From Musa acuminata AAA Group (lineage: Eukaryota > Streptophyta > Magnoliopsida > Zingiberales > Musaceae): DNA of 64,000 nt. Of the stretch, positions 34,399-47,100 are shown in pieces. The notes below the pieces were generated by a model, which worked only from the letters and a program-made list of their open reading frames with translations, was not told the origin of the DNA and did not search any database. The stretch's first letter is position 1; every line of letters starts with the position of its first letter. The translations under genes were made by a program, and so were the position numbers. The stretch is taken from contig NC_088357.1 in the NCBI RefSeq assembly GCF_036884655.1, forward strand, positions 45,738,501-45,802,500. The letters are read 5' to 3'.

Positions 34399-35332
34399 AT
34401 GAACGGTTTGCGTGTGAATTCGTCCCCCCAGTTGATTCCTCCGAGTGGTGTAGATCATCCAAACGAAGCCACCTTGGAAGGTGAAGAATGTTACATATCT
34501 GTTCTTCTTCCTTCATTTCATCTTGTTATCTCCTTACTCTGCTGTGTTTGATGTCGTCGCAGAGAATGTGAAGTCGTTGTTGAGGTTGATACATGATTAC
34601 ACAGAAGGCGGTGGGCGCAGACCACAATGCGTCACCGGGATGATGACGGTCCTCGATGGTCTGAAGTCTCAGGTCCAGAAACTGCAGCCTCCACGGAGGG
34701 GAGAGGCCGAGCTCCGCAGGTGCAACACCGACCTCCGCCGTGGCGCGCCTCCGAGGGAGAAGAAGCCCCTCGACCCGGCTGCTGACGAGGTCCAGAAGCT
34801 ACGCCGGGAGCTGTTCACGAACATGACCGCCCGCAGGAACCTGGAGAGGATGTTCTCCAGCCTTGGCAAGGAGAAGGAGATCATGGCGGCGGAGCTGACG
34901 AGGAAGGCGCGGGAGCTGGCGGAGGCGGAGGAGCTCGTCGACGACCTCCGGGCGCAGAACGAGGTGCTTCTGGAGAAGGTCAAGGCGTGCGCGTCGGAGC
35001 ACAAGAAGAACGGCGGGCAGTCGCAGCTCAACTCGGTGCTGCAGGAGCGGAACAAGGCACTGTCGGAGCAGCTCCTCAAGTCGTTGGATGCGTACAGAAC
35101 GGTGAAGAGGTGGCTAAGGGATGCCCAGGAGGAGAACGCGAGGATCGTTTTGGAGGCCGCGGAGGTGGCGGCGGCGAGCGCGGGGATCGTGCATCGCGTA
35201 CGTGAAAGAATGGAGGGAGGTGGGAATGGGAAGGTGAGGACGGAGGGGGAGATTAACTCCTTGGAGCAGATGCTGCATGGATTGCAAGGGAAGCTGAGGA
35301 AAGTTAGCCCAAAAAATAAGGGAGATTGTTAG
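34399..35332 (+). CDS. Coiled-coil protein of unknown function
   Basis: Proposed exons 34399-34480 and 34563-35332 (intron GTGAAG...GTCGCAG, 82 bases) give 283 residues starting MNGLRVNSSPQ. Without splicing, a different start at 34481 would give a hydrophobic N-terminus read from intron sequence, which I reject. After a short conserved-looking ENVKSLLRLIHDYTEGG segment (about residues 28-45), most of the protein (about 90-270) is rich in Glu, Lys, Leu and Arg with heptad-like spacing, predicting long coiled coils. There is no catalytic motif, signal peptide or membrane span. It may be a cytoskeletal or scaffold protein. I do not recognise the family. Confidence 0.75.
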
Positions 35333-36049
35333 GAGCTGAAACCTTCAAGTTTAGGTGGAGAGATTGAGAGGAGAGGGACTGATGGAGAGGAAATGTAACG
35401 TTTTCCTTTTCTTTTAGTTGGAAGATTTGTATGGACTTTATACATATAAGAATTGTAACATGATAAGTTATCAAACCAATTATTTTTCTTTATAGAGACA
35501 AAATTAATATTTTTTAATGAAAAAGACCTGATTAAGATAATCATAATGAGCTCTTAAAAGGATATAATTAGAAGTTTTTAAATTATAAAATAATATATTT
35601 CATATCATATACTGAATATGAATATATAAAAATGAGCTAATTACATATTATCTTTTGTAATTATTTATTTTTAATATTGTGATTCTTATATTTTCAAGAG
35701 TTATATCAAAATTTTTATACTTACGAAAATAAAATATTAATATTTTTATAATATTAAAAAATAAAAAAAAGAGTGAAAGGTTTTATTGAAACAATGAGTT
35801 AAATTTAAGATATTAAAAATAATTAATTATAAGAGATAATCTATAATTACTCTCAAAAATAAAAAAAATAGAACTTATTAGCTCAGTTGTTGAATATATA
35901 TAGGTTGTCTTTTTTTACTTTTTAAATAGATATTTTTTGAACCGTAGGATGAGAAACATTCTTAATAACAACAAATCTTAGCCATCAATTTACCCAATAC
36001 TATGACCCACACAACAACTACTGAAGACATCCATCCTCGCAGCAGCGGG
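35333..36049. other. AT-rich intergenic region
   Basis: 3' flank of the coiled-coil gene, then very AT-rich DNA up to the PPR leader. No feature recognised. Confidence 0.5.
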
Positions 36050-36058
36050 ATGGCCTGA
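36050..36058 (+). promoter_or_regulatory. Two-codon upstream ORF overlapping the PPR start
   Basis: ATGGCCTGA (Met-Ala-stop) ends so that its stop overlaps the main ATG (TGATG, 36056-36060). The upstream ATG has G at -3 and +4, a strong context; the main ATG has C at -3 and +4, a weak one. Confidence 0.6.
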
Positions 36059-37857
36059 TGCAACCTGGGCGAGCCCCATCGGCCGTCGCCCAACCCGCCT
36101 CTTCAAACCCCGCCGCGCTTGGCCGCTGCGTCGCGCTGCTGCAGACATGCAAGTCCCTGCCTTGGCTCAAGCAGATCCACGCTCACGCCGTCCGCCGTGG
36201 CGTCCCCCTCGGCCACCCCGGCCTGGCCAAGCACCTCGTCTTCGCCCTCGTTTCCCTCCCCGCCGCCGACCCCATGCCCTACGCCAGCGCCGTCTTCGCC
36301 CAGGTCCCCAACCCCGGGGTCTTCAGTTACAACACCATGATCCGCGGCTACGCCGAGAGCTGTCACCCCCGCCACGCCCTCGACGTCCACCGCCTCATGC
36401 TCGCCGCCGACGTCCCCCCGGACTCCCACACCTACCCCTTCCTCCTCAAGGCCTGCGCCAAACTGCTGTCTCTCCGCGACGGCGAGAGGGTCCACTGCCG
36501 CTCCGTCAAGGACGGCCACGACGCCTGCGTCTTCGTCCAGAACACACTTGTTCATTTTTACGCGGCCTGCGGACTCTTCGAGAGCGCACACAAGTTGTTC
36601 GAGAGGATGTCCCACAGAAACCTCATTTCCTGGAACTCTGTCATTAATGGCTTCGCCATAAACGGGAGGCCTAATGAGGCGCTGACCCTCTTCAGGGAGA
36701 TGGTCGCGGACGAGGACGGCGGCATCGAGCCTGATGGTTTCACCATGGTCAGCTTGCTCTGCGCCTGTGCCGAGCTGGGGGCCTTGGCTCTCGGCCGCAG
36801 ATCCCATGTTTACCTTGCTAAGCGAGGCCTGGACCGGAACGCCCACGTTGGGAATGCGCTCATAGATTTCTATGCCAAGTGTGGAAGCATCGAGGAGGCT
36901 TACAAGGTATTCGACGAGATGGATGAGAGGACTGTGGTGTCGTGGACTTGTTTGATAGTAGGGTTGGCCATGAACGGGTTTGGCGAAGAATCTCTCGACC
37001 TCTTCCATGCAATGGAGAGGGAGAGATTGATGCCGACTGAGATCACCTTGGTTGGGGTGTTGTACGCTTGTAGCCATTGCGGGTTAGTCGACGATGGATT
37101 CAGGTACTTCAACAGGTTGACACGAGACTATGGCATCGTGCCCAAGATAGAGCACTATGGTTGCATGGTTGATCTCCTGGGACGAGCTGGCTTGGTGGAA
37201 GAGGCACACAGTTACATCATGAACATGCCACTGGAGCCCAATGCTGTCATCTGGAGGACCTTGCTTGGAGCATGCACCATGCACAAGAGGCTGGAAATTG
37301 GGGAAGCAGTTTGGGCTAGGCTCGTGGAATTGGACCCTGGCCATAGTGGCGACTACGTGCTCCTATCCAATATGTATGCTGCTGTCGGTCAGTGGGGGAT
37401 TGTTCACAAGCTCCGGAGGAGCATGCTGAAGGGAGGGGTGAGAAAGATGCCTGGCCACAGCCTCGTCGAACTGGGCAACCACATGCACGAGTTCATCATG
37501 GGTGATCACTCACATCCTCAGAGCCAGCAAATATATGAGATGCTCGAAGAGATTGCAGCGAGGCTGAGGCTGGAAGGCTACATGCCTCACACAACGAATG
37601 TTTTGGCTGATATAGAGGAGGAAGAGAAGGAGACGGCACTGAACTACCACAGCGAGAGGTTGGCCATAGCCTTTGCTCTCCTTAACACTGCCCCAGGGAC
37701 CCCCATCAGGTTAGTGAAGAACCTGAGGGTATGTGCAGATTGCCACATTGTGACCAAACTCATATCCAAGATTTATGACCGGGAGATTGTGGTGAGAGAT
37801 CGGAGTCGATTCCACCATGTAAGAGGTGGATCCTGTTCTTGTAAGGATTATTGGTAG
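36058..37857 (+). CDS. DYW-type pentatricopeptide repeat protein, At4g21065-like
   Basis: Intronless, 599 residues. PLS-class PPR repeats run from about residue 70 to 430 (for example VFSYNTMIRGYAE, NLISWNSVINGFA, TVVSWTCLIVGLAMNGFG). The E/E+ region follows (VIWRTLLGACTMH, HSGDYVLLSNMYA, HSLVELGNHMHEF). A complete DYW domain closes the protein, with the deaminase signature HSERLA, zinc ligands CADCH and the terminal Cys-x-Asp-Tyr-Trp. Such proteins bind organelle RNA and many edit C to U in chloroplasts or mitochondria. Similarity in order and wording to Arabidopsis At4g21065 is strong. The N-terminus is Ala/Pro/Ser-rich, compatible with a transit peptide. Editing target unknown. Confidence 0.92.
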   Translation: MQPGRAPSAVAQPASSNPAALGRCVALLQTCKSLPWLKQIHAHAVRRGVPLGHPGLAKHLVFALVSLPAADPMPYASAVFAQVPNPGVFSYNTMIRGYAESCHPRHALDVHRLMLAADVPPDSHTYPFLLKACAKLLSLRDGERVHCRSVKDGHDACVFVQNTLVHFYAACGLFESAHKLFERMSHRNLISWNSVINGFAINGRPNEALTLFREMVADEDGGIEPDGFTMVSLLCACAELGALALGRRSHVYLAKRGLDRNAHVGNALIDFYAKCGSIEEAYKVFDEMDERTVVSWTCLIVGLAMNGFGEESLDLFHAMERERLMPTEITLVGVLYACSHCGLVDDGFRYFNRLTRDYGIVPKIEHYGCMVDLLGRAGLVEEAHSYIMNMPLEPNAVIWRTLLGACTMHKRLEIGEAVWARLVELDPGHSGDYVLLSNMYAAVGQWGIVHKLRRSMLKGGVRKMPGHSLVELGNHMHEFIMGDHSHPQSQQIYEMLEEIAARLRLEGYMPHTTNVLADIEEEEKETALNYHSERLAIAFALLNTAPGTPIRLVKNLRVCADCHIVTKLISKIYDREIVVRDRSRFHHVRGGSCSCKDYW

Positions 37858-38561
37858 GCTACAGTAGTGTTCTCCCAGCAAGATTATACTGCATTCGGAA
37901 TCAAGGTACACAATCAACTCCAGTTGGTTTCTCGTTTATGATATTGTAACATGTTAATGGAATGCAGCAAAGTCCAGTGTGAATCAAAGCTAATTAGTTC
38001 TATGCCATCTTCTTTTACCTTTTTTGTAGCAGAGAAAAGAAAAGTGCATTTTAGTTAGTTCTATGCTAGTTAGTTAGGGGTATATATATACTTGTTGCAT
38101 CGAGATAATATATCCATGAATAAATTATTGTTGGAAACATATCTTTATTATCTGGTTTTGGTGAGTTTTTCTTGTCATTTATGAGAGTTCTGTATTTAGG
38201 TTTGAAAATATCTTGTGCTACAATCTTTTACTCTAATAAAGTACTTACCTAAATAAAGTTGAGATCTGGACAAAGAAGGGTTTAACAATATCTGATACAA
38301 CACTCATGCTACAAACAACTCTTGTGTAACATATAATCCTGCTTATCTTACTTATGTTCTGTATCAAGGATTCAATAGATGAGTTTTGTATAAAATTTTG
38401 ATGATTAAATTAAACATTTGAAAAATAGGCAGAATAAACTGTACAATTCTTTACAGGCTGATGTTAAAACTGTCTTTTCCAGATGTTGTAAGTTATTTCT
38501 GAAGTGATAAGTTTAGTAGAAGTTCCATTAGGTGTTTGCCCTTGTGATAATGTTAACAAAA
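37858..38561. other. 3' flank of the PPR gene
   Basis: Probably 3' UTR followed by AT-rich intergenic DNA. No gene recognised. Confidence 0.5.
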
Positions 38562-38569
38562 CTTTTAAG

Positions 38570-39141
38570 CGAGGTTCGGCGTTTTGGGTACCGGATCTGT
38601 TTCAATGATCTGGTCAGACTAGTTTACCGGTCAGTATTGGTAAATCATGTGTTGGTACACCACTATGTATTGGGGTTTCGGAGTGGAAGAAAAAGAAGGC
38701 GAAGAGGAAGGGCGGATGGAGGTAGAGGATGAAGAAGAAGAAGTGGTGGAGGAGGAGGAGAAAGAAGAAGGAAGAAGAGGAGGAGGTGGGAGTGTACTTG
38801 GGAAGAAGAAGGAACGCTACAACAGCGGCGTCGCGAAACAGCGGCATTGGCGGCAATGTCATGAAGCAACATCTGTAGCAGCAACATCACAAAGCAGTGG
38901 CATCGTGAAGCGGCAGTAACATCGTGAGAAGAGTGCTCATGTTATCGAGCCCTAGTTTCTATTTTAGGTTTTTTTCTTTTTTAATGCTGAGTTCGATGAC
39001 CCTGTTGCTATTTGTAGGTTTTTTTTATTTTTCTTGAGTTGGACTGAACGGCCCGAAATAGGGTGCTCTGCGTATCGGTCCACACCCAAACCGGTACAGG
39101 CCGCTTGTTTCGTACCGTTTAGAACAGTATGATGGTCCTTG
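38570..39141. mobile_element. 572-bp hAT-like nonautonomous transposon with 8-bp target duplication
   Basis: CTTTTAAG flanks it exactly on both sides (38562-38569 and 39142-39149). Termini CGAGGTTCGG and (reverse complement of the other end) CAAGGACCAT share the CnAGG...C pattern with the element at 61146. Inside are ACCGGT/GGTACC-rich subterminal segments and a purine-rich block (38690-38815) that reads as Glu-rich protein by chance. An 8-bp duplication points to hAT. Confidence 0.75.
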
Positions 39142-39149
39142 CTTTTAAG

Positions 39150-42079
39150 CATCTTATTTGGACCTAGTTCTGTATTCTTAGTTTGTAATGATTTTCTCTC
39201 GTAGCATCTCCTATTTCCTTTTTCTGTACAATGTGTTCAAAGCCACATTTGAGCTTTGACTTTAGACTACTCTGACTCTGTAACTATCATCTGCAGGTAT
39301 AAAAAGACTTCTCTAGATTTCTTGCTACCTCATTGCAAGCATGGGAGCATTTCTACAGTGTTTAGAATATAGTTGGCAGTGGCACCAAAAACTTGGGCTT
39401 TTTAACTAAATTTAAGAAATAAAGTTTGCTTTTGGATTATTGAACTTCTACTGACCAAATCTAATATGCAACCAGGTGACTGAGCATTGGGCTCTACTAG
39501 GTTTCTATCCCTTGTCATCAAAGCATGTTCAGCTAGTCAAAATTTTTTTATATAGTACCATTTAGTAGATGATATCCCACTGAAGAATGTCACGGGGAAA
39601 GTTTTGTGTTTGCGTAAAGAAATCTTAGGATGACAAGAGATCTTTGTCACTTCTAAGTTCCCTCGAAGTTGGGATGTATATTTATAGGCTAAAGAAGGAT
39701 TTTGAATAGTATTGAAATGAGGTGGCATGTTGTCCTTTAATCGAGGAAAATTGCCTTTTTTCACATGCATTACGATTTTTTATATGATGAAATGAAAGGG
39801 ATCATTGGAGGTTTTTGAAGACATAGCACTGGCTCAGCATAAGTATTAGAAATAGGCATGTTTTGAACGAAAAGAAAATCGAAAAAGAACAAAAGAAAAA
39901 GAAAATACCTGAGATGATAAGTCCATAACAATAAATTCAAATATATGATAGTTTACTACGTTTGTCATTTTTACTATAACTTTTTAATTTAGTAATCAAC
40001 TTTTATCCTTTCTTCCTAATGTGCAGATGGTCCTCATTTGAGAGGAATTGTCTGGTCATTTGAGCTTTTCTTTGGATGCAACTTCACTAGATGAACATTT
40101 TTTTGGCTTTACAGCTCCTTTGGATATTTGTTTATGCTTGTCATATGATGCAGATTTTAAAATAATGATGACCCTTGGAACTCTTGCTTGGTTCACTATA
40201 AACATCAAAAGCTGTTTGGTCATTGTTGGCATTGTCATTGCATTGAACAATTCTTGATTTATATGCTCCCAGAAGTGCAAGTGGAGTGTTGGAGAGATGG
40301 AGCTTGAGTGGATCCTTCCGATGCTGCTCAGACTTGGTAAATGACAGCAGATGCTTGTCTGGAAGCTGAATGAGCAAGCACATTGGCTAGATTGTATCTG
40401 GGTAAAAAAAAGAAGAAGCATCATTTAGCATTATTTTGTTGTTTGCTGTGTTTGTCACAAATGAAATTTAACATACTGCTTCTGTGTATTATTGTCTGTT
40501 CAGATTCCTTTGTCCAATTCAGATGAGAGAATTCTTGTTGGAAGATCCAAATTGACTGTCATGCTGAAGTCCAAGAGTCGATGCTGCATCACCAATTACA
40601 GTCAAAGGTAGTTAAGAAGCCAGTTGGCCAGTTGTATATGTGATAAAAAAAAGGGTATACCTAGTGCAGGTCTCCAATCCAGTATCTTTAGAGGTTTAAT
40701 ATATGCAGCCTTGCTTCTGGAAATAATTTGTCATGCTGATTCTTGATTACTTCTGGAAATGGTCCCGGTACAACAAAAAGATAAATGCTGGGAGACTTAG
40801 CAGGATCCGAGTGGTTAAGCTTTGTTCCTCCTCAATTATTATGATGTGTGATAACTTTAAACATCAACCACTTCACTGTTGGAGTAACAGGTGCAGTGTT
40901 CCTTTCACTCCATGAATGCATTGTTTGTTGATCCTGTTCCTCTCTCTAGCTTTAAAGTTGAGACTTGGGCAGGTTGCAATGGTCCAAACACCAGAACAAG
41001 ACTGTGTTCCCTTAGCTTTTCCAATTGTAGATTCATCTCTTTCTTTATCGATCTGTAGTGTATTTTTTATACATACAATAACAAAAAGAATAGCATTAAA
41101 TTTTGTGTGGGATTTGGCATGCAGTGGATGATATGATAATACATCAGCAAGGGATATTTTCCACCATATCCAGCAATTCAAGGTACTTCTTGTCTCTCTA
41201 CCCTCTTTCATGCTTTATTCTACCATAGAAATGGGGAGGGGGAAAAAAAAGGGAAAGGTTCTGTGTCCCATGGTTTCTCAATCAATCATCCAAAGCAACA
41301 ATGATTGAAATGATACCATGACACATCAAACTTTTCATAGTATCATTTATAAAAATGCCTATTTGTTCAGGTTACCTGTCACACAAATAGTACTGGAACA
41401 GAGTCATGGTTTATTCTACTCTGAGACAAAATGAAAGATGGGTTGCTCAATCATGCACCCATTGCATTCATGATTGAGGTGGTATCATGGCACATTAATC
41501 TATTTATAGAATCATTCATCACAACTACTTGTTTATTTGTGTCATCTTGCTCTCAGCTAATCTATACAGGGATAGAAGAGTTGCTGAATCACATCAGATC
41601 AGTTGAAGTGGTTATGGAAATTCTTCGACATTGTTGAGCATGCAAGAATTTGAACTCAGTAAAAATTTGCTCTCAATATTTCCTCTCTTTATTTTTATAA
41701 TTAAGTTAGTCAGATGATATGTATATCAAGTTCATCCCTCTTTATGGTGTACAACCATTTGTACTCCATAATTATCACTCTAACAGGGAGTTCAATTCAG
41801 AAAACAGAAACTATACTAAGGTAATCACATTTCTTTTTTATGTTGGTAAAGATCTTAGATTCTTCAGCATATATCTTTCTCTTAGAAAATAATATACATG
41901 AATTAAGATCTTGTCATGATCTCACTAAAATCCATGGTTACCATGTGAAGAGTGGATTATAGTGCAAGCTAATAATAATAGTATTATATTAAACCCAATG
42001 TGCTTTGGACTTGCCCACCACCGTAGCCTAAAAGGCAAGCAATGGTCACTTTGCATCCCAAAGCGTTGACCAATCTTTT

Positions 42080-42114
<35 letters not shown>

Positions 42115-42535
42115 TATCCTTTAGATTTCATTAATTTAATATTTTAACTTCTATTAATCGTGAGATCATTTGATGCAGTCACTAAGCTTCACGTCCATAA
42201 GATTAGATGAAATTTTATACTGGTAGTTACTCAAGAATTACTTCGTATAAATCTCCATGACACAAAAACAAATACCTACTTGCAAAATACAACATATAAT
42301 TCGGTAAATTATTCGGAATTATAGAGGATGCAACTAAGCATCAAACAGATTAAAGTTGATGCTTTATTTATTTATTTATTTTTTGTACAGAACTAAATAT
42401 ATCTTCTTCTTTTTTTATAGAATTATAAGATTTACTAAACTTTCTCTTTTTGATATTATGATTTCATTTATGTTTACTTTATAAATGAATGATATATATT
42501 GTTAATGCTGATATTTAAGAGCATTTTATGATCCT
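39150..42535. other. Long intergenic region without a recognised gene
   Basis: No convincing exon structure. 39150-41700 has moderate GC and could hold UTR or a noncoding transcript, but I see no support. A (CT)n run of 16 units is at 42081-42112. Confidence 0.4.
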
Positions 42536-44111
42536 TAACTGCCTCTCTTAAACCAGTACCAAAAGTGCCTCCATTGCTATGTTGGCCACCTCACCATCCC
42601 TGCCATCTTCCAGTCTTCTTCGTCCTCACCCATCCGATGGCCACCATAAACCCGAGCAGCAAAAGGTTGGCCTTGACAAGGAGTAGACCAGAAATGCCAC
42701 GAGCATTGGCACATGGAGGCCTTGAAATCCTCTACCACAGTTGACCTCGTTCGTATTCTCTAGTGTTCTTAGGCAGCTGCAACAGCAGCACCACCAACCA
42801 AACCGCTTCATCACCCCCACATGGACACCAGTTGTGCGCATTACCGCTCCCAATTCCATGCCAGTAATCATAAAAGAAAGGAGGAGAGAGGGAAGGGGAG
42901 CGAGAGAGAGAGTTCGAAGTCACAAGAAATCACCAAACAAGGACACCCCAATGAGTGATGCACAGGTAAGTTTCTTTGGTACTGTCTGCGCTTTTTTCTC
43001 AGGGAATCTCTCTGCGCTGGGACCCAAAAGTTTGAGTCTTCAATGCTCATTAATGGGAGCAAGGAAGAGCACAACGCTCCTTTGTTCTTTGCTGCTTCCT
43101 CTATGATCTTTTCCCCCTTCCTATTTGTTTTCTACTTTTGACAGATGGTTGATGCATGGGTTGGTCCCCTCCAGCTCAACATGGTGCGGTTTGGAATGGT
43201 GTGAAGAGGTCTGCAAGCAGGGCAAAAGACAGAACAGAAGCTGCACTTTTGTTGTGGTGTGAAACGTCTTCCTTCATCTCCTGCCATCTCTGTTTGTTTG
43301 GTTGGGAAATGAAGGGTGGGTTTTCCTTCTCTGGGGATTATCTGGGTTTTGGAGCTTGCTGAGGGTGCTAACTTGTTCTACAGTTTGGTTTTTGTGCTTT
43401 GGTTGCAGATTCATTTACATTAGAGGTTTTGGTGGGGATTGGGGAACTTGGGGTTGTTTACCTGGTGGTCCTGGTGGTGATCTTTTTGTTCTTTTGCTTT
43501 TGTGTGATTAGGTCTGGGTTTTGTGGGTATGTGGTGAAGAATTGGTGCTTGTTTGGGGCTGTTTGTTTGCTCTTCTATCTTTTGAAGGTTTGGTGGTGGT
43601 TTTGACTCCTTCCATGTGTGAGAATGGCCTAAAGTTTGGATCTTGGAAGGGATTGTTTGAGGGTTTCATGGTGGCCTCTGTTCTTTGTGCTTTGAGCTCT
43701 TCTGAGTTATTAGTTTCTTGAGCGATAGTTAAATTTGCGACATTGTGTGTCTTTTTCGGGTGATGTGTCGGTGGGCTTTTGATTCTTGAGCACGGTTGTG
43801 CCTGGAAACATTCTGGTATTTTGGGGGGATTGGGGTGTGCTCTCGAGTTGGTCTCAGCTTGCAGTTGACGGTTTTTATTTTGGATCAGGTTGCAGGGATT
43901 TTGGTACTGAGGTTGAGGTCTATCTCTGAAGCTGACTGCAGTTTTCTGTGAACATGTTCCTGTGAGGCAACAGATTGATGGAGAATAGCTTATGGCCTAA
44001 ACTTTTGAGCCTCCTTGTCGATTACTGAAGATCGCGGCGTGTTCAGAGTGTGATCTCTGGTTATTGCCAGGTTCTGTTTGAGGTTTTTTTGCTCTGGCCA
44101 TTTCATTTCAG
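42536..44111 (+). other. Probable promoter, 5' UTR and leader intron of the NPH3 gene
   Basis: CT- and GA-rich leader-like sequence at 42590-42960 ends in a good donor (CACAG|GTAAGT at 42965/42966). A good acceptor (TTTCATTTCAG) ends at 44111, 12 bases before the NPH3 start codon. A leader intron of about 1.1 kb is therefore plausible. Small open frames in between have no family resemblance. Confidence 0.45.
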
Positions 44112-44123
44112 AGTTACTTCAGA

Positions 44124-47100
44124 ATGGCCTGCAAGAAGCTGGGATCAAAAGCTGATGCCTTTCAACGACAAGGGCAAGCCTGGTGAGCTGTATATTCTGC
44201 CTTTTTGTTCTAATGATACGCATATATTCTAAAGTGATCTTAGAATTGCATCTAAGCTATCTTCTATTCTGAGTGGTCAGAAACTTGTGACTCAATTGAT
44301 AAGATCATTGTAGATCTAAAGCCAGTATTGTAGTTTACGAGATGTATGACTTTCCAAAAGTGCAAGCTCTTATTTATGTCTAGAAGTTACGGCCTCTGAA
44401 ACAGGCAGTCTTTTATGGATTAGTTTTGTCTATTTTACTAAATTTGACAATAGAATCCTTAAAAATATTATCTGAAGTATATTATTCATGTAAGAGACTC
44501 CATGAAATATACAAGGCTATGAAAAACTGATTGCTATCGTTATTTGCTATTTCTTTTTAACTTCTACAAATTTTCCTGACTTGTTGAATATTATATTTTT
44601 CTTGGTGAATTTATTAGTATGGTTGTCACCCTAATTTCAATTCTACAATGTTCCACAGTTTCACAAGCAAAATAATCTTATCTTGACAATGCTAAATGGA
44701 ACCAACATTTATAGAGGTTGTGGCACGAACAGTTGGTGGCTTGCTGCACATTGTCCCATGAATTAACGGTTAAAGGGTAAAATAAGAAGGAACAAATGGA
44801 TTTAATTATTAAGAATTAGTTTATCCTCAAGCTCTAATTGTTTCTCTTAGTTGTTGTTGGATACTTGGATATGCCATAAATGTTTAGATAAGTACTCCAA
44901 ATTTAGCCCAAAATCGGACAAGCCCATAGTATAGGTGCCTTGTTGCCTCTATTTGCTTGTACCACATAGATTTAAAGAGAACTAATCCTGAATGGTCACG
45001 GCATTTTAAGGAACAAAGATAAAGGGAAATCAACATCCTGAGAAAATTAGCTTTGCAACTACAGGAGCGATTTCAGTGAGGAATCGGGGAACAAGATTTT
45101 CAGGGACTAAAGTGAAATTATTAGATCTTTAAATGGGATAATCATACTTGAGTTATAAAAAAATGGTGGTCTGCTGCACAAGGATCCCAGCAATATAGGG
45201 TCTAGAAATTATTGTGATCATCTTTGTTTGAGAAGAGCAGACACAGCGATAAGAGCACCCAAACAGGAACAAGATTCATATGGTGTGCAGTTCTCTAGGT
45301 CACCTCTTCCATAATAGTGGCAATACGAATATCAAATGAAAAAGGCTTTTCTGAGTTAAAATTTTCTCTCAAAAGATTGCTCATTGAGGACCTCAATTTG
45401 GTTTTGCTAGACAATTTGTGGTCCTAGAAATCAGAAACGTGAAATATAGGCATCATATTTGGTTAAACACTTGGTTTGTTTTGTGTATTTTCTTGGGTCT
45501 ATGACTATTATTAGGAAGTGAAGCTTAAAAGCTAAAAGCATTTGTGAAATATTGCAATCGTCTCAAATAATTGCTAAGATCTATTAACCATGTAGAAATG
45601 CTTCTGGACTCTGAAGCTTCTCCATGCATGCCTGTGTAAATTGTGGTTAGCTTGAATAAGGTCCTTTTCTTTATTCATCATAAACTTGCTAGGAGATAAA
45701 AAGGCATGCTAGAAAAACAAAAACTGGACTGTTCTTTTCCTCCTGCAGTGATCTGAACCTTTTTTGCTTTTTATGTGGCCTAAATCCTTAAATTGCCCCT
45801 CTATATGAGAGGATAACTATCTTGAATCTTTACTATGGTCAAATCTGTCTAGAAGTATTTTTCACTCTCCATTTTGTTTTTTCTGTCAGGTTATGATAAA
45901 ATTGTTCTATATGACAAACAGTATTGTAGTCGCATGTGGATCACTTGTTATTTGTGCATTCTGCAGGTTCTGCACTACTGGGCTTCCAAGTGATATTATT
46001 GTTGAAGTTAGCGAGATGTCCTTCCATCTGCATAAGGTGAGGTGATTAATCATTAAATCGAATGGGACCATACTTGTATCTAGCTACTATTTAATGCAAT
46101 ACCTTTTCTTAAAAAGCTGAGGCAATTAAGCATTTAATCAAACACGAACCCATGCACTTTGGTGTTACGTTAAAGTTGCTCCTTCATGACACGAGTAACT
46201 ATGGTTCAAGTCACTAAATCCTGCAAACGCAATATTAAATCATTTTGACACATTTTGTGTTATCAGGCAAGGCACTAATATTTTGAACAATTTTAAGTTT
46301 CAACATTCTTTTTCATGGAGGCAAGGAACATGTTTGGCTCCTAGCATTGTTGTCATTTGGGTCAAATCAATTTTTGTTGTATTAAATCTCGATATGAAGA
46401 TTAAAATTAAATGAGTGCTGCTACTTAGTAACTGTTTGTTTCTTTGTGGGTTTTAATGTAGGTGGAAAATAAACTTGAATTTAATATAAATGCATAAATT
46501 AGACACAAACTCTCTTGTAAAATGAAGCCTCTAGATCGAAACAAGTCGCTAATAAGGAACATTTCATGTCTAAAACAAATTGAATTGTTGCTGCCTGAGA
46601 TGGACAACCAACTTGCTTTTCCAATGACAGATAGAGTATGTTATCAGTTGTTTCTTTACCATAGAAGAGAATAAATTTTTATGAGACTGATAGAACTATT
46701 ATTTTGTTTAGTGGTCTGATTTTCTCATAGCCATTGTTTAGGCCAGTTTGTCATTTTCTATTTGTTCTTCTCCTGATTAATTGTAATTTTGTCCGACTCA
46801 TGTTAATTTTATTTCCAAAGTAGCTGAATTATGTTATTCGCTAATTACATTTGTAATTTTTTCTTGCAGTTTCCTCTTCTGTCAAAGAGTGCTCTCTTGG
46901 AAAAGCTTATTGAGGAGAGCTCTGATGAAGAAGATGGTTGTGTAGTGAAGTTATGTGATATGCCTGGTGGGGATAAAGCATTTGAACTAGTAGCTAAGTT
47001 CTGTTACGGTGTTAAGTTCGAACTCACTGCCTCAAATGTTGTTTTCCTGCGCTGTGCTGCTGAATATCTTCAAATGACAGAGGAAATAGCAGAGGGCAAT

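Noticed and set aside
34481..34562. Alternative hydrophobic N-terminus (signal-peptide-like) for the coiled-coil protein
   Set aside because: The stretch has intron ends (GTGAAG...GTCGCAG), and an upstream in-phase exon with a good ATG exists at 34399. The signal-like run is T-rich intron sequence.
36103..37077. 324-codon ORF antisense to the PPR gene
   Set aside because: Shadow of a GC-rich coding sequence; no domain and no promoter or splice support.
38614..38919. Glu-rich and Phe/Leu-rich ORFs of 75-90 codons
   Set aside because: They derive from the purine-rich low-complexity block inside the hAT-like element.
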